Source of the DNA: JANOYJ01 sp963792485
Lineage (GTDB): Bacteria > Pseudomonadota > Alphaproteobacteria > Rhizobiales > Rhizobiaceae
DNA: 64,000 nt
Direction of reading: 5' to 3'
NCBI GenBank assembly: GCA_963792485.1
Contig: CAWBWL010000010.1
Coordinates: forward strand, 124,001 to 188,000
Positions 24,830 through 32,782 of the stretch are shown piece after piece (the stretch's first letter is position 1; each line of letters opens with the position of its first letter). A program made the position numbers and the translations under genes. The notes beneath the pieces are model-generated. The model did no database searches and was not told where the DNA came from. It saw only the letters and a program-made list of their open reading frames with translations.

Positions 24830-25213
24830 TCAGCCCATGGCGACGCGCTGGCCGGCCATCAGGTCGGCGGGCTCCTTGCTCCGAGCGTCGCGGCTTTCCA
24901 GCATTTCGGCTTTCTGCAGCTCTTCCTCGGCAAGTTCGAGACCGGCGGCGGCGGCTTCGCGCTGGGCTTTGAGGTCGCGCTGCGAGACAATCAGATTGTC
25001 GCGGCGCAGGCGCGCGGCCTTGGCAAAGGTTGGATAGGCGAAATGATTAATGTCGGTAATGCCGGATTTGCGCTCTTCTGAGCCAATCTGGTTTTCAAGT
25101 TCCGTTGCCATCCGCTCGAAATCAGCGAGCATCATGTCCAATTGCAGGACCTGACGGCGTTTCTCATTGACCTGGAACAGCTTGAGGCGAACCAGACTGT
25201 CGCGTGATTTCAT
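24830..25213 (-). CDS. fliJ: Flagellar export protein FliJ-like
   Basis: 127 residues, almost wholly helical and heptad-rich (SLVRLKLFQVNEKRRQVLQL, RLRRDNLIVSQRDLKAQRE). It matches alphaproteobacterial FliJ, the chaperone and ATPase-stimulating subunit of the flagellar type III export apparatus. It is divergent from ctrA across a 439-bp region, an arrangement seen in Hyphomicrobiales. No other flagellar gene is in the window, so the call rests on pattern and position. Confidence 0.75.
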   Translation of the reverse strand: MKSRDSLVRLKLFQVNEKRRQVLQLDMMLADFERMATELENQIGSEERKSGITDINHFAYPTFAKAARLRRDNLIVSQRDLKAQREAAAAGLELAEEELQKAEMLESRDARSKEPADLMAGQRVAMG

Positions 25214-25444
25214 GACTCAATACTCCTAGAACACGCACACACGCCTCAAACAGAGGCAACACGGACGAAAAACAGGGCCAAAAGTTCGAAATTGGTAAAA
25301 ATATCTTCAAACTTCCGCGCTCTGGTAACCTTTCGTTTACGCGCATCATTAATCATACGCGTTAGGACTTAAGAGGCGGTAAACCGAGCGGCGAATTGCG
25401 AAGTTGCCTAAAATTGAGTCAGGTGAATCGCTTATGGCATTTTC

Positions 25445-25459
25445 TTAATGTGAATTTAG
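25445..25459 (+). promoter_or_regulatory. CtrA box upstream of ctrA
   Basis: TTAA-N7-TTAG with the exact CtrA spacing, about 200 bp before the ctrA start. It would support autoregulation. Confidence 0.6.
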
Positions 25460-25556
25460 AAGCTGCCTTCAAGTGGATTGTCTATATGAATCAGAAGAAT
25501 ACCACCGCTTTTTGGGATCGTTTCAAACTTCGCTTGCAATCGAGAATCAGAATTTG

Positions 25557-25564
25557 TTAACCAT
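25557..25564 (+). promoter_or_regulatory. CtrA half-site (TTAACCAT) upstream of ctrA
   Basis: TTAACCAT, the common alphaproteobacterial CtrA half-site, 89-96 bp before the ctrA ATG. Confidence 0.4.
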
Positions 25565-25652
25565 TCGGTGGCAAAGATTAAGAAACCGGTGATTTGGTTT
25601 CTGCGGCGAGGGGAAAGACCCGTTTCGACGGCGGAAAAGGGGACTTGAGAAT

Positions 25653-26354
25653 ATGCGCGTTCTGCTAATTGAAGACGACAGTGCAATGGCACAGAGCATC
25701 GAACTGATGCTCAAATCCGAGAGTTTCAACGTGTATACGACGGACCTCGGCGAAGAGGGCGTCGACCTTGGCAAGCTGTACGATTACGACATCATTCTGC
25801 TCGATCTGAATTTGCCGGACATGTCCGGTTATGAAGTGTTGCGGACGCTGCGGCTTTCCAAGGTGAAGACCCCGATCCTGATCCTGTCCGGCATGGCCGG
25901 TATTGAGGACAAGGTGCGCGGACTTGGGTTCGGCGCCGACGATTATATGACCAAGCCGTTCCACAAGGACGAGCTGGTCGCGCGCATTCATGCAATCGTG
26001 CGCCGTTCGAAGGGCCATGCCCAGTCGGTCATCACCACGGGCGATCTGGTGGTTAATCTGGATGCGAAGACTGTCGAAGTCGGCGGCCAGCGCGTGCATC
26101 TGACCGGCAAGGAATACCAGATGCTGGAGCTGCTCTCGCTGCGCAAGGGCACGACGCTCACCAAGGAAATGTTCCTGAACCATCTGTACGGCGGCATGGA
26201 CGAGCCGGAGCTCAAGATCATCGACGTGTTTATCTGCAAGCTGCGCAAGAAGCTCGATGCCGCTTCCGGCGGGCAGGATTTCATCGAGACCGTCTGGGGC
26301 CGTGGCTATGTGCTGCGCGAACCGGAAGCGACCGAATATCGCGAAAGCGCCTGA
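25653..26354 (+). CDS. ctrA: Cell-cycle master response regulator CtrA
   Basis: 233 residues. The receiver domain starts MRVLLIEDDSAMAQSIELML with phospho-acceptor Asp51 (IILLDLNLPDMSGYEVL). An OmpR-type winged helix follows (about 125-225; VHLTGKEYQMLELLSLRKG, TLTKEMFLNHLYGGMDEPE, KIIDVFICKLRKKL). The near-invariant CtrA sequence across the receiver makes the call firm. CtrA-P activates flagellar, division and envelope genes and blocks replication starts. It is phosphorylated through CckA-ChpT; chpT lies 570 bp downstream on the other strand. The upstream region carries CtrA and GANTC sites. Confidence 0.98.
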   Translation: MRVLLIEDDSAMAQSIELMLKSESFNVYTTDLGEEGVDLGKLYDYDIILLDLNLPDMSGYEVLRTLRLSKVKTPILILSGMAGIEDKVRGLGFGADDYMTKPFHKDELVARIHAIVRRSKGHAQSVITTGDLVVNLDAKTVEVGGQRVHLTGKEYQMLELLSLRKGTTLTKEMFLNHLYGGMDEPELKIIDVFICKLRKKLDAASGGQDFIETVWGRGYVLREPEATEYRESA

Positions 26355-26374
26355 TTTTCTTCAGAAGACCCATC

Positions 26375-26403
26375 AAAAAAACCCCGGCAAGTCCGGGGTT
26401 TTT
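26375..26403 (+). terminator. Intrinsic terminator after ctrA
   Basis: ACCCCGG/CCGGGGT stem flanked by A and T runs (bidirectional form), between ctrA and the convergent response-regulator gene. Confidence 0.92.
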
Positions 26404-26433
26404 GCTGTTTGTATACAGTATGATACGGAAAAG

Positions 26434-26805
26434 TCAGGCGGCGCGGGCCTGGGTCAGCTGATGCTCGAAGCTGGTGAGGAGCTGAGCCCGATTGAAGGGC
26501 TTCATCACATAGCCAGTGGCACCGGCGCGCTTGGCTTTCATGATGCGCGGCACATCGAGATAGGGTGTGCACAAGAGGATTCGCGGCAGTTTGCCGGACT
26601 TGCGCAGGGAGTCGATGAACTCAATGGCGGTCATGTCCGGCAAGACATAGTCCAGCATGACGATGTCGGGCATGGTGTTGCGGCACAGGCGCCAGCCTTC
26701 GGCACCGCTTGAGGCTTCGCTGACGTAAAACCCGACGCCATCGAGAATGCGGCGCGCGACCTTACGGATCACAGCTGAATCGTCCACGATAAGACAGTGC
26801 TTCAC
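26434..26805 (-). CDS. CheY-like single-domain response regulator
   Basis: 123 residues: a receiver domain only, with the acidic pair LIVDDSAVIRKVARRIL, Asp52 (PDIVMLDYVLPDM), the Thr switch (ILLCTPYLDV) and Lys (GYVMKPFNRAQL). The start is a GTG with a GGGAG ribosome binding site. It is located between chpT and ctrA, as in other alphaproteobacteria, and not in a chemotaxis cluster. It may take part in the CckA-ChpT relay; the partner is not known from sequence. It is not CpdR by sequence. Confidence 0.85.
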   Translation of the reverse strand: MKHCLIVDDSAVIRKVARRILDGVGFYVSEASSGAEGWRLCRNTMPDIVMLDYVLPDMTAIEFIDSLRKSGKLPRILLCTPYLDVPRIMKAKRAGATGYVMKPFNRAQLLTSFEHQLTQARAA

Positions 26806-26923
26806 TGCCCAACTCCCTTTACCGGCCCAAACAAAGTTCGGGACCGAGCCATTCACGCCCATAGGACAGAAGAGATAGCAGGGTTTAGTAAAGAAGCAGC
26901 AAAGCCATCTGGTAAATGAGGTG

Positions 26924-27574
26924 TTAAGCGGCGGCTGCTGCGGCATCCTGCCGCTTTATGGTGATGGTGATGTCTTCCGTGCCGGCATTGACGTTGATCG
27001 CCATATTGGTTTCGCGGGCAAGGAGCAGCGCGTAATAGGCCTGGATGGAATGCGCGTCGATCGGTTCATGCTCGGGGGCGCCGCTGTAAAGCTCCAGAAA
27101 GCGGGCAGGAACCCGCAGCATGGGGCCGGCGGACTTGATGACGAAGACGGGGTTTGTCTCATCACCCTCAATGGTCACCGCAAGCTTGCCGCCGCGCGGG
27201 ATCGACCCATTAGCGATCTGCAGCATGTTGAGGAGGAGCTTGACCTGGTTCTTTGGCAAGAAGAAGCGGCCACCTTCCCAAGTGAGCTCGGCTTTTTCGC
27301 CCATCATGAAGCCAACGGCGACATTGCGCGCATCGCCTGTATCAATTTGCACGCCAGCAGAGCCTGCCGCTCCATAAGCGATGCGGGCATATTGCAGGCG
27401 CGCGGATGCGGTGCGGGCGCTGTTCTTGATGAGGTTCATTGCATCCTCATCAGCGCCGCCTTCCTCCAAAAGCTCCAAGCCATTATTGATCGCGCCGACC
27501 GGGGAGATGAGGTCGTGGCAAAGTTTGCTCGACAACAGGGCGGCAAGGTCATGAGGAGCGATGTTGAACAGCAT
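26924..27574 (-). CDS. chpT: Histidine phosphotransferase ChpT
   Basis: 216 residues. The DHp-like helix carries LAALLSSKLCHDLISPVGAI with His20 as the phospho-relay residue, then NNGLELLEEGG, typical of ChpT. The degenerate HATPase-like C-terminal half has FFLPKNQVKLLLNMLQIANG. ChpT passes phosphate from CckA to CtrA and CpdR. An upstream ATG at 27688 is possible, but MLFNIAPHDLAALL matches family starts. It forms a same-strand pair with the response regulator 119 bp downstream. Confidence 0.92.
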   Translation of the reverse strand: MLFNIAPHDLAALLSSKLCHDLISPVGAINNGLELLEEGGADEDAMNLIKNSARTASARLQYARIAYGAAGSAGVQIDTGDARNVAVGFMMGEKAELTWEGGRFFLPKNQVKLLLNMLQIANGSIPRGGKLAVTIEGDETNPVFVIKSAGPMLRVPARFLELYSGAPEHEPIDAHSIQAYYALLLARETNMAINVNAGTEDITITIKRQDAAAAAA

Positions 27575-27693
27575 AAGATAAATCCGCCGGGAATCAGTGT
27601 TGAATTTTGGCGCTTGATACACGCGGCAAATGCAGGCGGCAAGAAAACTCGGTTTGTGCGCAAGGCTACTCAGCCAATTTGCCGCCACGATTC

Positions 27694-27701
27694 ATGGTTA
27701 A
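27694..27701 (-). promoter_or_regulatory. CtrA half-site between chpT and eipA
   Basis: ATGGTTAA (reverse complement of TTAACCAT) next to a GANTC site (GATTC, 27689-27693), in the divergent chpT/eipA gap, 118 bp before the eipA start. Confidence 0.4.
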
Positions 27702-27818
27702 GCGTCCGACAACAAATCAGCGTTAGACTGATTGGCTTATGCGGGCGAAAGATCTGCAGTCAGATATACAGGAATCGCGGTGTCGAACGGCTGGCTACAA
27801 ATTAGACAGGACAAATAG

Positions 27819-28397
27819 ATGACGCGTCTTTTGATTTCCCTCCGCCAAGGCGGAATGGTCCTCCTTGCTGCGATTTTGATGGTGTCGGCCGCACTGAGCG
27901 GAGCCCGCTCGGCGGAAGCTTATACGATGCAGGAAATTGTCGATTCCGGGCAGTCGTTCTTTGGCTCCACTTCCGGCGGGCTGGCGACGGCGATTGAGAA
28001 GATTTTCTCAAGCTACGGCCTGCCAAACGGCTATATTCTGGGCGAAGAAGGCGGCGGCGCGTTTGTCGGCGGGCTGACCTATGGCGAGGGCACGCTTTAT
28101 ACGAAAAATGCTGGGGACTATAAGCTGTTCTGGCAGGGGCCTTCGGTCGGCTGGGACTTTGGCGGGCAGGGATCGCGGGTGATGATCCTCGCGTATAATC
28201 TTGAACAGACCGATCAGGTTTACGGCCGTTTTGCCGGAATTTCGGGCTCGGCCTATTTCCTGGCGGGCGTCGGGTTCAACGTGCTCAAGCGCAATGATGT
28301 CCTGCTTGTGCCGGTGCGCACCGGCGTTGGCGCAAGGCTTGGCGTCAATATCGGCTATTTGAAACTCACTGCCAAGCCGACATGGAACCCGTTCTAA
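27819..28397 (+). CDS. eipA: EipA-like periplasmic envelope protein (DUF1134)
   Basis: 192 residues. Signal peptide to about residue 34 (MVLLAAILMVSAALSGARSA), then the DUF1134 domain with FFGSTSGGLATAIEKIF, YILGEEGGGAFVGGLTYGEG, VGWDFGGQGSRVMILAYNL and RTGVGARLGVNIGYLKLT. In Brucella abortus EipA is a periplasmic protein needed for envelope stress resistance, and its gene is under CtrA control. Here it is next to chpT with a CtrA half-site upstream. The family call is firm; the function is carried over from Brucella. Confidence 0.88.
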   Translation: MTRLLISLRQGGMVLLAAILMVSAALSGARSAEAYTMQEIVDSGQSFFGSTSGGLATAIEKIFSSYGLPNGYILGEEGGGAFVGGLTYGEGTLYTKNAGDYKLFWQGPSVGWDFGGQGSRVMILAYNLEQTDQVYGRFAGISGSAYFLAGVGFNVLKRNDVLLVPVRTGVGARLGVNIGYLKLTAKPTWNPF

Positions 28398-28496
28398 ACC
28401 ATTCTAAACATGGTAAATTAAGGGTAAAATCAATCGAAGCTTTATCCTTAACGCGGGGGGTGGCAAAGAGAACTCCCACCCTGAGGGAACGGTGTA

Positions 28497-29753
28497 TTGG
28501 TCCAGTCTGTTTTATTGTTCACGCTCGGATTTCTGAGCGCCGCGTTTCTCGCCTTGATGATCGCCCCCGCCATTTGGGGCCGGGCGGTGGCGCTGACGCG
28601 CAAGCGTATAGAGGCCTCGGTTCCCCTTACGCTGAATGAAGTGCAGGCCGACAAGGATCAGTTGCGGGCGGAATTTGCCATGTCAACGCGCCGGCTTGAA
28701 GTGAGCGTCAAGAACTTCAAGGACAAAATTACCCAGCAAATGGTGGAAATTGCGCGCAACCGCGAGGAACTCGTGCGCCTGTCATCCGAGCGGGACGAGA
28801 AGCACCAGAACATTTCGCAACTGGAAGCGCAGGGCAATGAGCTGCGCGCTGAAATGAAGCGGCAGGAGGAGGCGCTGCACAAGCTCGCCACGGAACAGGC
28901 CGACGTGAGCGCCCAGCTTGAAAAGCGGACGCATGAGCTGGAGCGGACCAAGCTGCAATTCCAGGAAGCGGCGGAAGTCTCCGATACGCGCAAGATCGAA
29001 CTTGTGGCGCGCGAGACCGAAATTGGCTCGCTCACGGACAAACTCTCCGAGCATAGACGCGAACAGAAAGACCTGCGGACCTATTCGCGCGAGATCGAGC
29101 TTGAAAACAAGGCGGCGCAGGAGAGCCTGAAGCAGGAGCGCAAACGCTACCATGACCTTGAAAAGAAGGCTGAGCGACTGATGACGCAGCTTTCCGATCG
29201 CGAGGAAAAGCTCGACCGGCGCGAGAAGGACGCGGCGCGGCTGCGCGAGCAACTGCGCTCCGTCACCACGGACGGGCATGATGTAGACAAGCGCCTGATT
29301 GACGCCGACCGCATACGGCTTTCGCTGGAAGCGGAGAACGCGGAACTGACAGCGCGGCTCGCAAGCCTGCTTGGCAATGCGCGCGGCGGCGATATCGAGA
29401 AAGCGTTCAAGAAGCTTGAGGAGGACCGCGACCGGCTGAAAAAGCAGGTTGCCGCGCTCTCGGCAAAGACTGTGGCTCTTGAAGAGAAGCAGATGGAAGA
29501 GCAGATTGCTCTTGCCGCCGGCTGGGACGATGAGCGACGCGACACGGCGGTTCTGCGCGAGCAGATCAATGATATTGCAGCCGAAATGGTGCGCATGACG
29601 GCGGCTCTGGAGGGACCGGCTTCGCCCATTCACGCGGCGCTCAACTCCAACACGCCTGCGGATGCGGCGCCTGAGCCGCGCGATCCGAACGCGCCCCTGT
29701 CACTGGCGGACCGGGTGCGCGCGCTGCAAAAGGCCGCTTCCGTCCGGGGATAG
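28497..29753 (+). CDS. Membrane-anchored long coiled-coil protein
   Basis: 418 residues. One N-terminal membrane segment (SVLLFTLGFLSAAFLALMIA) is followed by about 330 residues of heptad-rich coiled coil (for example LRAEMKRQEEALHKLATEQA, RLMTQLSDREEKLDRREKDA) and a Pro/Asn-rich tail. The start is a TTG preceded by GAGGG; no ATG fits. Homologous proteins of this layout are common in Hyphomicrobiales, but no function is known to me. It sits between eipA and tdk on the same strand. Confidence 0.65.
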   Translation: MVQSVLLFTLGFLSAAFLALMIAPAIWGRAVALTRKRIEASVPLTLNEVQADKDQLRAEFAMSTRRLEVSVKNFKDKITQQMVEIARNREELVRLSSERDEKHQNISQLEAQGNELRAEMKRQEEALHKLATEQADVSAQLEKRTHELERTKLQFQEAAEVSDTRKIELVARETEIGSLTDKLSEHRREQKDLRTYSREIELENKAAQESLKQERKRYHDLEKKAERLMTQLSDREEKLDRREKDAARLREQLRSVTTDGHDVDKRLIDADRIRLSLEAENAELTARLASLLGNARGGDIEKAFKKLEEDRDRLKKQVAALSAKTVALEEKQMEEQIALAAGWDDERRDTAVLREQINDIAAEMVRMTAALEGPASPIHAALNSNTPADAAPEPRDPNAPLSLADRVRALQKAASVRG

Positions 29754-29800
29754 CGAATCCCTTTGGCATTTCCTAAAACCTGCCCGACAGGGACGGGAAA

Positions 29801-30412
29801 ATGGCCAAGCTTTACTTCAACTACGCGACCATGAACGCCGGCAAGACGACGATGCTCTTGCAGGCGTCCTACAATTATCAGGAGCGTGGCATGCGCACGC
29901 TCCTGTACGTGGCCGGACATTACCGCAAGGGAGAGGAAGGTTATATTTCCTCGCGGATTGGCTTGGAAGAAAAGGCCGAGATGTTCCGCGACGAAGATGA
30001 CATGTTCACCCGCGTCAGGGACCGAGCAGAGTCCAGTCCGGTTCACTGCGTGTTTGTCGATGAAGCGCAATTTCTCACCGAGATACAGGTCTGGCAGCTG
30101 GCGCGGGTGGCGGACCGGCTGGGGATTCCGGTCATGTGCTACGGCCTCAGGACGGATTTTCAGGGCAAGCTGTTTGAAGGCTCGAAGGCGCTGCTCGCCA
30201 TTGCCGATGATCTGCGCGAAGTGCGCACGATCTGCCGCTGCGGGAAGAAGGCGACGATGGTGGTGCGGCTTGGCGAGGATGGGAAGGTCGCCAAGCAGGG
30301 CGAGCAGGTGGCGATTGGCAAGGATGTGTATGTCTCGCTCTGCCGACCGCACTGGGAGGAGGAGATGGGGCGGGTGGCGGCGGAGGATCTGGTGGGGTTT
30401 TCCCGGGAATAG
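29801..30412 (+). CDS. tdk: Thymidine kinase (type II, Tdk)
   Basis: 203 residues. P-loop NYATMNAGKTTMLL (about 7-20), Walker-B/catalytic Glu in CVFVDEAQFLTEIQVWQL, lasso segment after VMCYGLRTDFQGKLFEGS, and zinc ligands in ICRCGKKA plus SLCRPHW. It phosphorylates thymidine to dTMP in the salvage pathway. The length and motifs are standard. A separate promoter for the next gene is possible in the 91-bp gap. Confidence 0.96.
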   Translation: MAKLYFNYATMNAGKTTMLLQASYNYQERGMRTLLYVAGHYRKGEEGYISSRIGLEEKAEMFRDEDDMFTRVRDRAESSPVHCVFVDEAQFLTEIQVWQLARVADRLGIPVMCYGLRTDFQGKLFEGSKALLAIADDLREVRTICRCGKKATMVVRLGEDGKVAKQGEQVAIGKDVYVSLCRPHWEEEMGRVAAEDLVGFSRE

Positions 30413-30503
30413 GAATTTGCATCGACCAGGTCGGCGGCATCTTTCAATCGCTTCTGCCTGTGTCTATATCTTCCCGGGGATATTCATCACCGGAGAAAGA
30501 CAA

Positions 30504-31592
30504 ATGGCCACGCTGCAGAATTTTGACGCCGAGATTGCCAAGACTCAGACCGTGGTCGAGGAGATGAAGACCAAGATCGACCAGTCGGCGGTTGTGCTGG
30601 ACAAGTTCGCGCAGGCGGACAAGAAGATCGGCGACGCCAATTTCGACATTGAGAACGCCCGCATTCAGGATGTGATCAACCAGCAGAAGGTGATGGAGGG
30701 CAATATCGCCGACCTGATCCTCGGGCTTGAGGACGCGACGAATGTGTTCGGCTCGGAATTTGAGTCGATGAAAGGCTTTTCGACCTGGGAAAAATTCGTC
30801 GGCATATTCTCGGACGAGCAGATGCAGCGGATGCGCTCGGACCGGGTGCGCGGCATGTCGCTGGCGGGCAATCTGCAGGAGCTGCTGGGCAAATCGGACA
30901 CGATTGTCGGCATATTGAAAGCGCAGAAGCAGGTGCTCGACACGCGCTACAAGACATCCGAGGCGAGCCTGACGCAGGTGATCGAGCGGCGCAAGGCGAC
31001 GATGGGCAATCTTGAGGCCGTGCAGAAGCGGATCATGGAACTGAACCCGCTGCTGCTCGACATTGAAAACAAAATCGCCGCCTCGACCGACCAGAAGGCG
31101 CGCACGCAGCTGGACGGCGAGCGGGCGAAGCTTGCGACCGAATACAATGAGAAGCAGGCGAAGGAGCAGGAGCTTCTGGCCGAGAGCCAGACGCTGGAGC
31201 GCTACACGTCGATGTTCCAGACGTTCGTTGATTCGCTCAACAACCAGATCGCGGCGCAGTCCACTTTGATCAACAAACTCGCCATCGACACCGAGCAGCG
31301 CATCGTTCTTTACAAGGCGCTGGAAGATTCGTTGAAGACGGCGGCGCAGCAGGATGTGGCGCACAAGATCAACACGCTCGGCTCCAAAGTGGACACGGCC
31401 GCTGAAGAGACGATGGCCGGCATTGGCGCGGCGGCGCAGAAGCATATCGGCGATCTGCTGGAGCTGCACGAGAAGAACATGGTCTCCACCGCCGACATTC
31501 AGCGGCGCAAGGCACTGGCGGACGACGCATTTGCGCGGCGGTTTGACGATGTGATGAAGAAGCATAATTCCGGCAATTATGTCGCCAGCTGA
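30504..31592 (+). CDS. Coiled-coil protein, first gene of the five-gene ATPase operon
   Basis: 362 residues with no signal peptide or membrane segment. It is almost entirely alpha-helical with long coiled-coil stretches (LTQVIERRKATMGNLEAVQK, RAKLATEYNEKQAKEQELLA) and an Ala/Gly-rich helix near the C-terminus (TMAGIGAAAQKHIGDLLEL). The pattern loosely recalls TelA-type toxic-anion resistance proteins, which also sit near ATPases, but no diagnostic motif is visible. ATG 30504 follows GGAGAAAG. It is likely cytoplasmic and probably forms an assembly with the downstream AAA+ protein. I do not recognise a defined family with certainty. Confidence 0.6.
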   Translation: MATLQNFDAEIAKTQTVVEEMKTKIDQSAVVLDKFAQADKKIGDANFDIENARIQDVINQQKVMEGNIADLILGLEDATNVFGSEFESMKGFSTWEKFVGIFSDEQMQRMRSDRVRGMSLAGNLQELLGKSDTIVGILKAQKQVLDTRYKTSEASLTQVIERRKATMGNLEAVQKRIMELNPLLLDIENKIAASTDQKARTQLDGERAKLATEYNEKQAKEQELLAESQTLERYTSMFQTFVDSLNNQIAAQSTLINKLAIDTEQRIVLYKALEDSLKTAAQQDVAHKINTLGSKVDTAAEETMAGIGAAAQKHIGDLLELHEKNMVSTADIQRRKALADDAFARRFDDVMKKHNSGNYVAS

Positions 31593-31614
31593 CCGCTGAA
31601 AGGCGGGCCGCCGA

Positions 31615-32769
31615 ATGGCAAAGCAATCAGAAGAAATGGGCGTCGCGGCGCGCTACTTCGCCGCGATCCGCGCCGCGCTGGACGGGCTGGACGTGTTCCT
31701 GTCCGACCAGAACTCGCCCATGTACAAGCATGACCTGATGGCCGTGGTCATTTCGGAATATCTGCAGCGGCTGGAGAACTCTTTCGCCTGCTGGCAGAAC
31801 CGACTGGCGTTCACCTCCACCTTTAAAGTCTCGCGCGCCGAAAGCGGCTATCCCGTGTTCCAGAATGTCCTGGAACTCGAAAACGACAAGCAGGGCGCCA
31901 AGGACCGGCTGGCGGCTTTGCCCGAGGCGGCGCAGCTGCGCGAGGACATGGCGGACTTCATTTTGCGCCACAAGGAATTCCCGGACGTCTTGCAGAAGAA
32001 CATGGCGGAGCGGGTCTATCTGGAGCAGGTGCAGAAAGGCGAGCTGTTCTCGCCGTTCATCCTGCCTAGGACAATTAAAGTGTCCGTGAACCCGAAGACG
32101 ATGCGGCCGTTTTATGTGGTGCACTGGGCGGCGTTTGACGGGGCGGCCAACCTGCCGCTGGTTTATTCGGCGACGATTGAGGACCAGTCGGAAGATTTGA
32201 TCGACATGCTGGTGACGCGCGACGGCAAGCTGAACGAGGACGTGAAAATCCCGCTGCCGGTGGACGGATTGCTTAACCCGGCGCTGGCGCGGCAGTTCGA
32301 TGCGTTCTGCGAAAAGAACTCGGCCTATTCGCTGTCGCCGGTGACGATTGCCATGAACATGGACGCCGATATTGATCCGTTGCAGCCCAAGCAATTGCGC
32401 CGCATTGTGCTTGGGCCGTTCTACACAGCGGGAGTCACCGAGCAGAACGACAAGGTCAATGAGATACTTGGCAAGGTGAGGAAGCCGGAGAATGCCTGGC
32501 TGCTGACCTGGACGATACAGGACGTGTTTTCCAAGGCGGAAAAGCCGGCGAAAAAGGGCCTGTGGTCATCAACGCCGGCGCGCGAGGAATATCATATCGA
32601 GACGGACGACCTTGAAGCCACGCGGCAGGGCGTGTCTGCATACGAACGCCATGCTCTGGTCCCGCACGAGGCCTATCAGGCGCTGTATGCGGCGGGTGAG
32701 ACGAAGAAGATTTTCGACGGTTTCAAGACGCATGTGATTTCGAACGGGCAGGTAATTAGCGATGTGTGA
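31615..32769 (+). CDS. Uncharacterised protein, second gene of the five-gene operon
   Basis: 384 residues, soluble, 22 bp after the coiled-coil gene. Recognisable blocks are an N-terminal helical region (YFAAIRAALDGLDVFLSDQN), a central FYVVHWAAFDGAANLPLVYS barrel-like section, and a C-terminal QRRIVLGPFYTAG-like strand set, with an acidic end. No catalytic motif is seen. The spacing to its neighbours (22 and 13 bp) indicates one transcript and a shared role. Confidence 0.6.
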   Translation: MAKQSEEMGVAARYFAAIRAALDGLDVFLSDQNSPMYKHDLMAVVISEYLQRLENSFACWQNRLAFTSTFKVSRAESGYPVFQNVLELENDKQGAKDRLAALPEAAQLREDMADFILRHKEFPDVLQKNMAERVYLEQVQKGELFSPFILPRTIKVSVNPKTMRPFYVVHWAAFDGAANLPLVYSATIEDQSEDLIDMLVTRDGKLNEDVKIPLPVDGLLNPALARQFDAFCEKNSAYSLSPVTIAMNMDADIDPLQPKQLRRIVLGPFYTAGVTEQNDKVNEILGKVRKPENAWLLTWTIQDVFSKAEKPAKKGLWSSTPAREEYHIETDDLEATRQGVSAYERHALVPHEAYQALYAAGETKKIFDGFKTHVISNGQVISDV

Positions 32770-32782
32770 GCGGAGAGTATAA

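Larger units (their letters stand above)
25214..25652. promoter_or_regulatory. fliJ-ctrA divergent control region with GANTC cluster
   Basis: 439 bp without a gene. It holds five GANTC sites (25214, 25416, 25425, 25488, 25544), four of them within 133 bp, plus the CtrA box at 25445 and a TTAACCAT half-site at 25557. GANTC is the CcrM methylation site used with GcrA at cell-cycle promoters, including Caulobacter ctrA. The region is also AT-rich relative to the flanks. Confidence 0.6.

Noticed and set aside
26434..26805. Naming the single-domain regulator CpdR
   Set aside because: Its start and receiver sequence do not follow CpdR; it resembles the separate CheY-like gene found beside chpT.
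30504..31592. Firm annotation as TelA toxic-anion (tellurite) resistance protein
   Set aside because: Only general coiled-coil similarity is visible; no tellurite genes or diagnostic TelA motifs are nearby.
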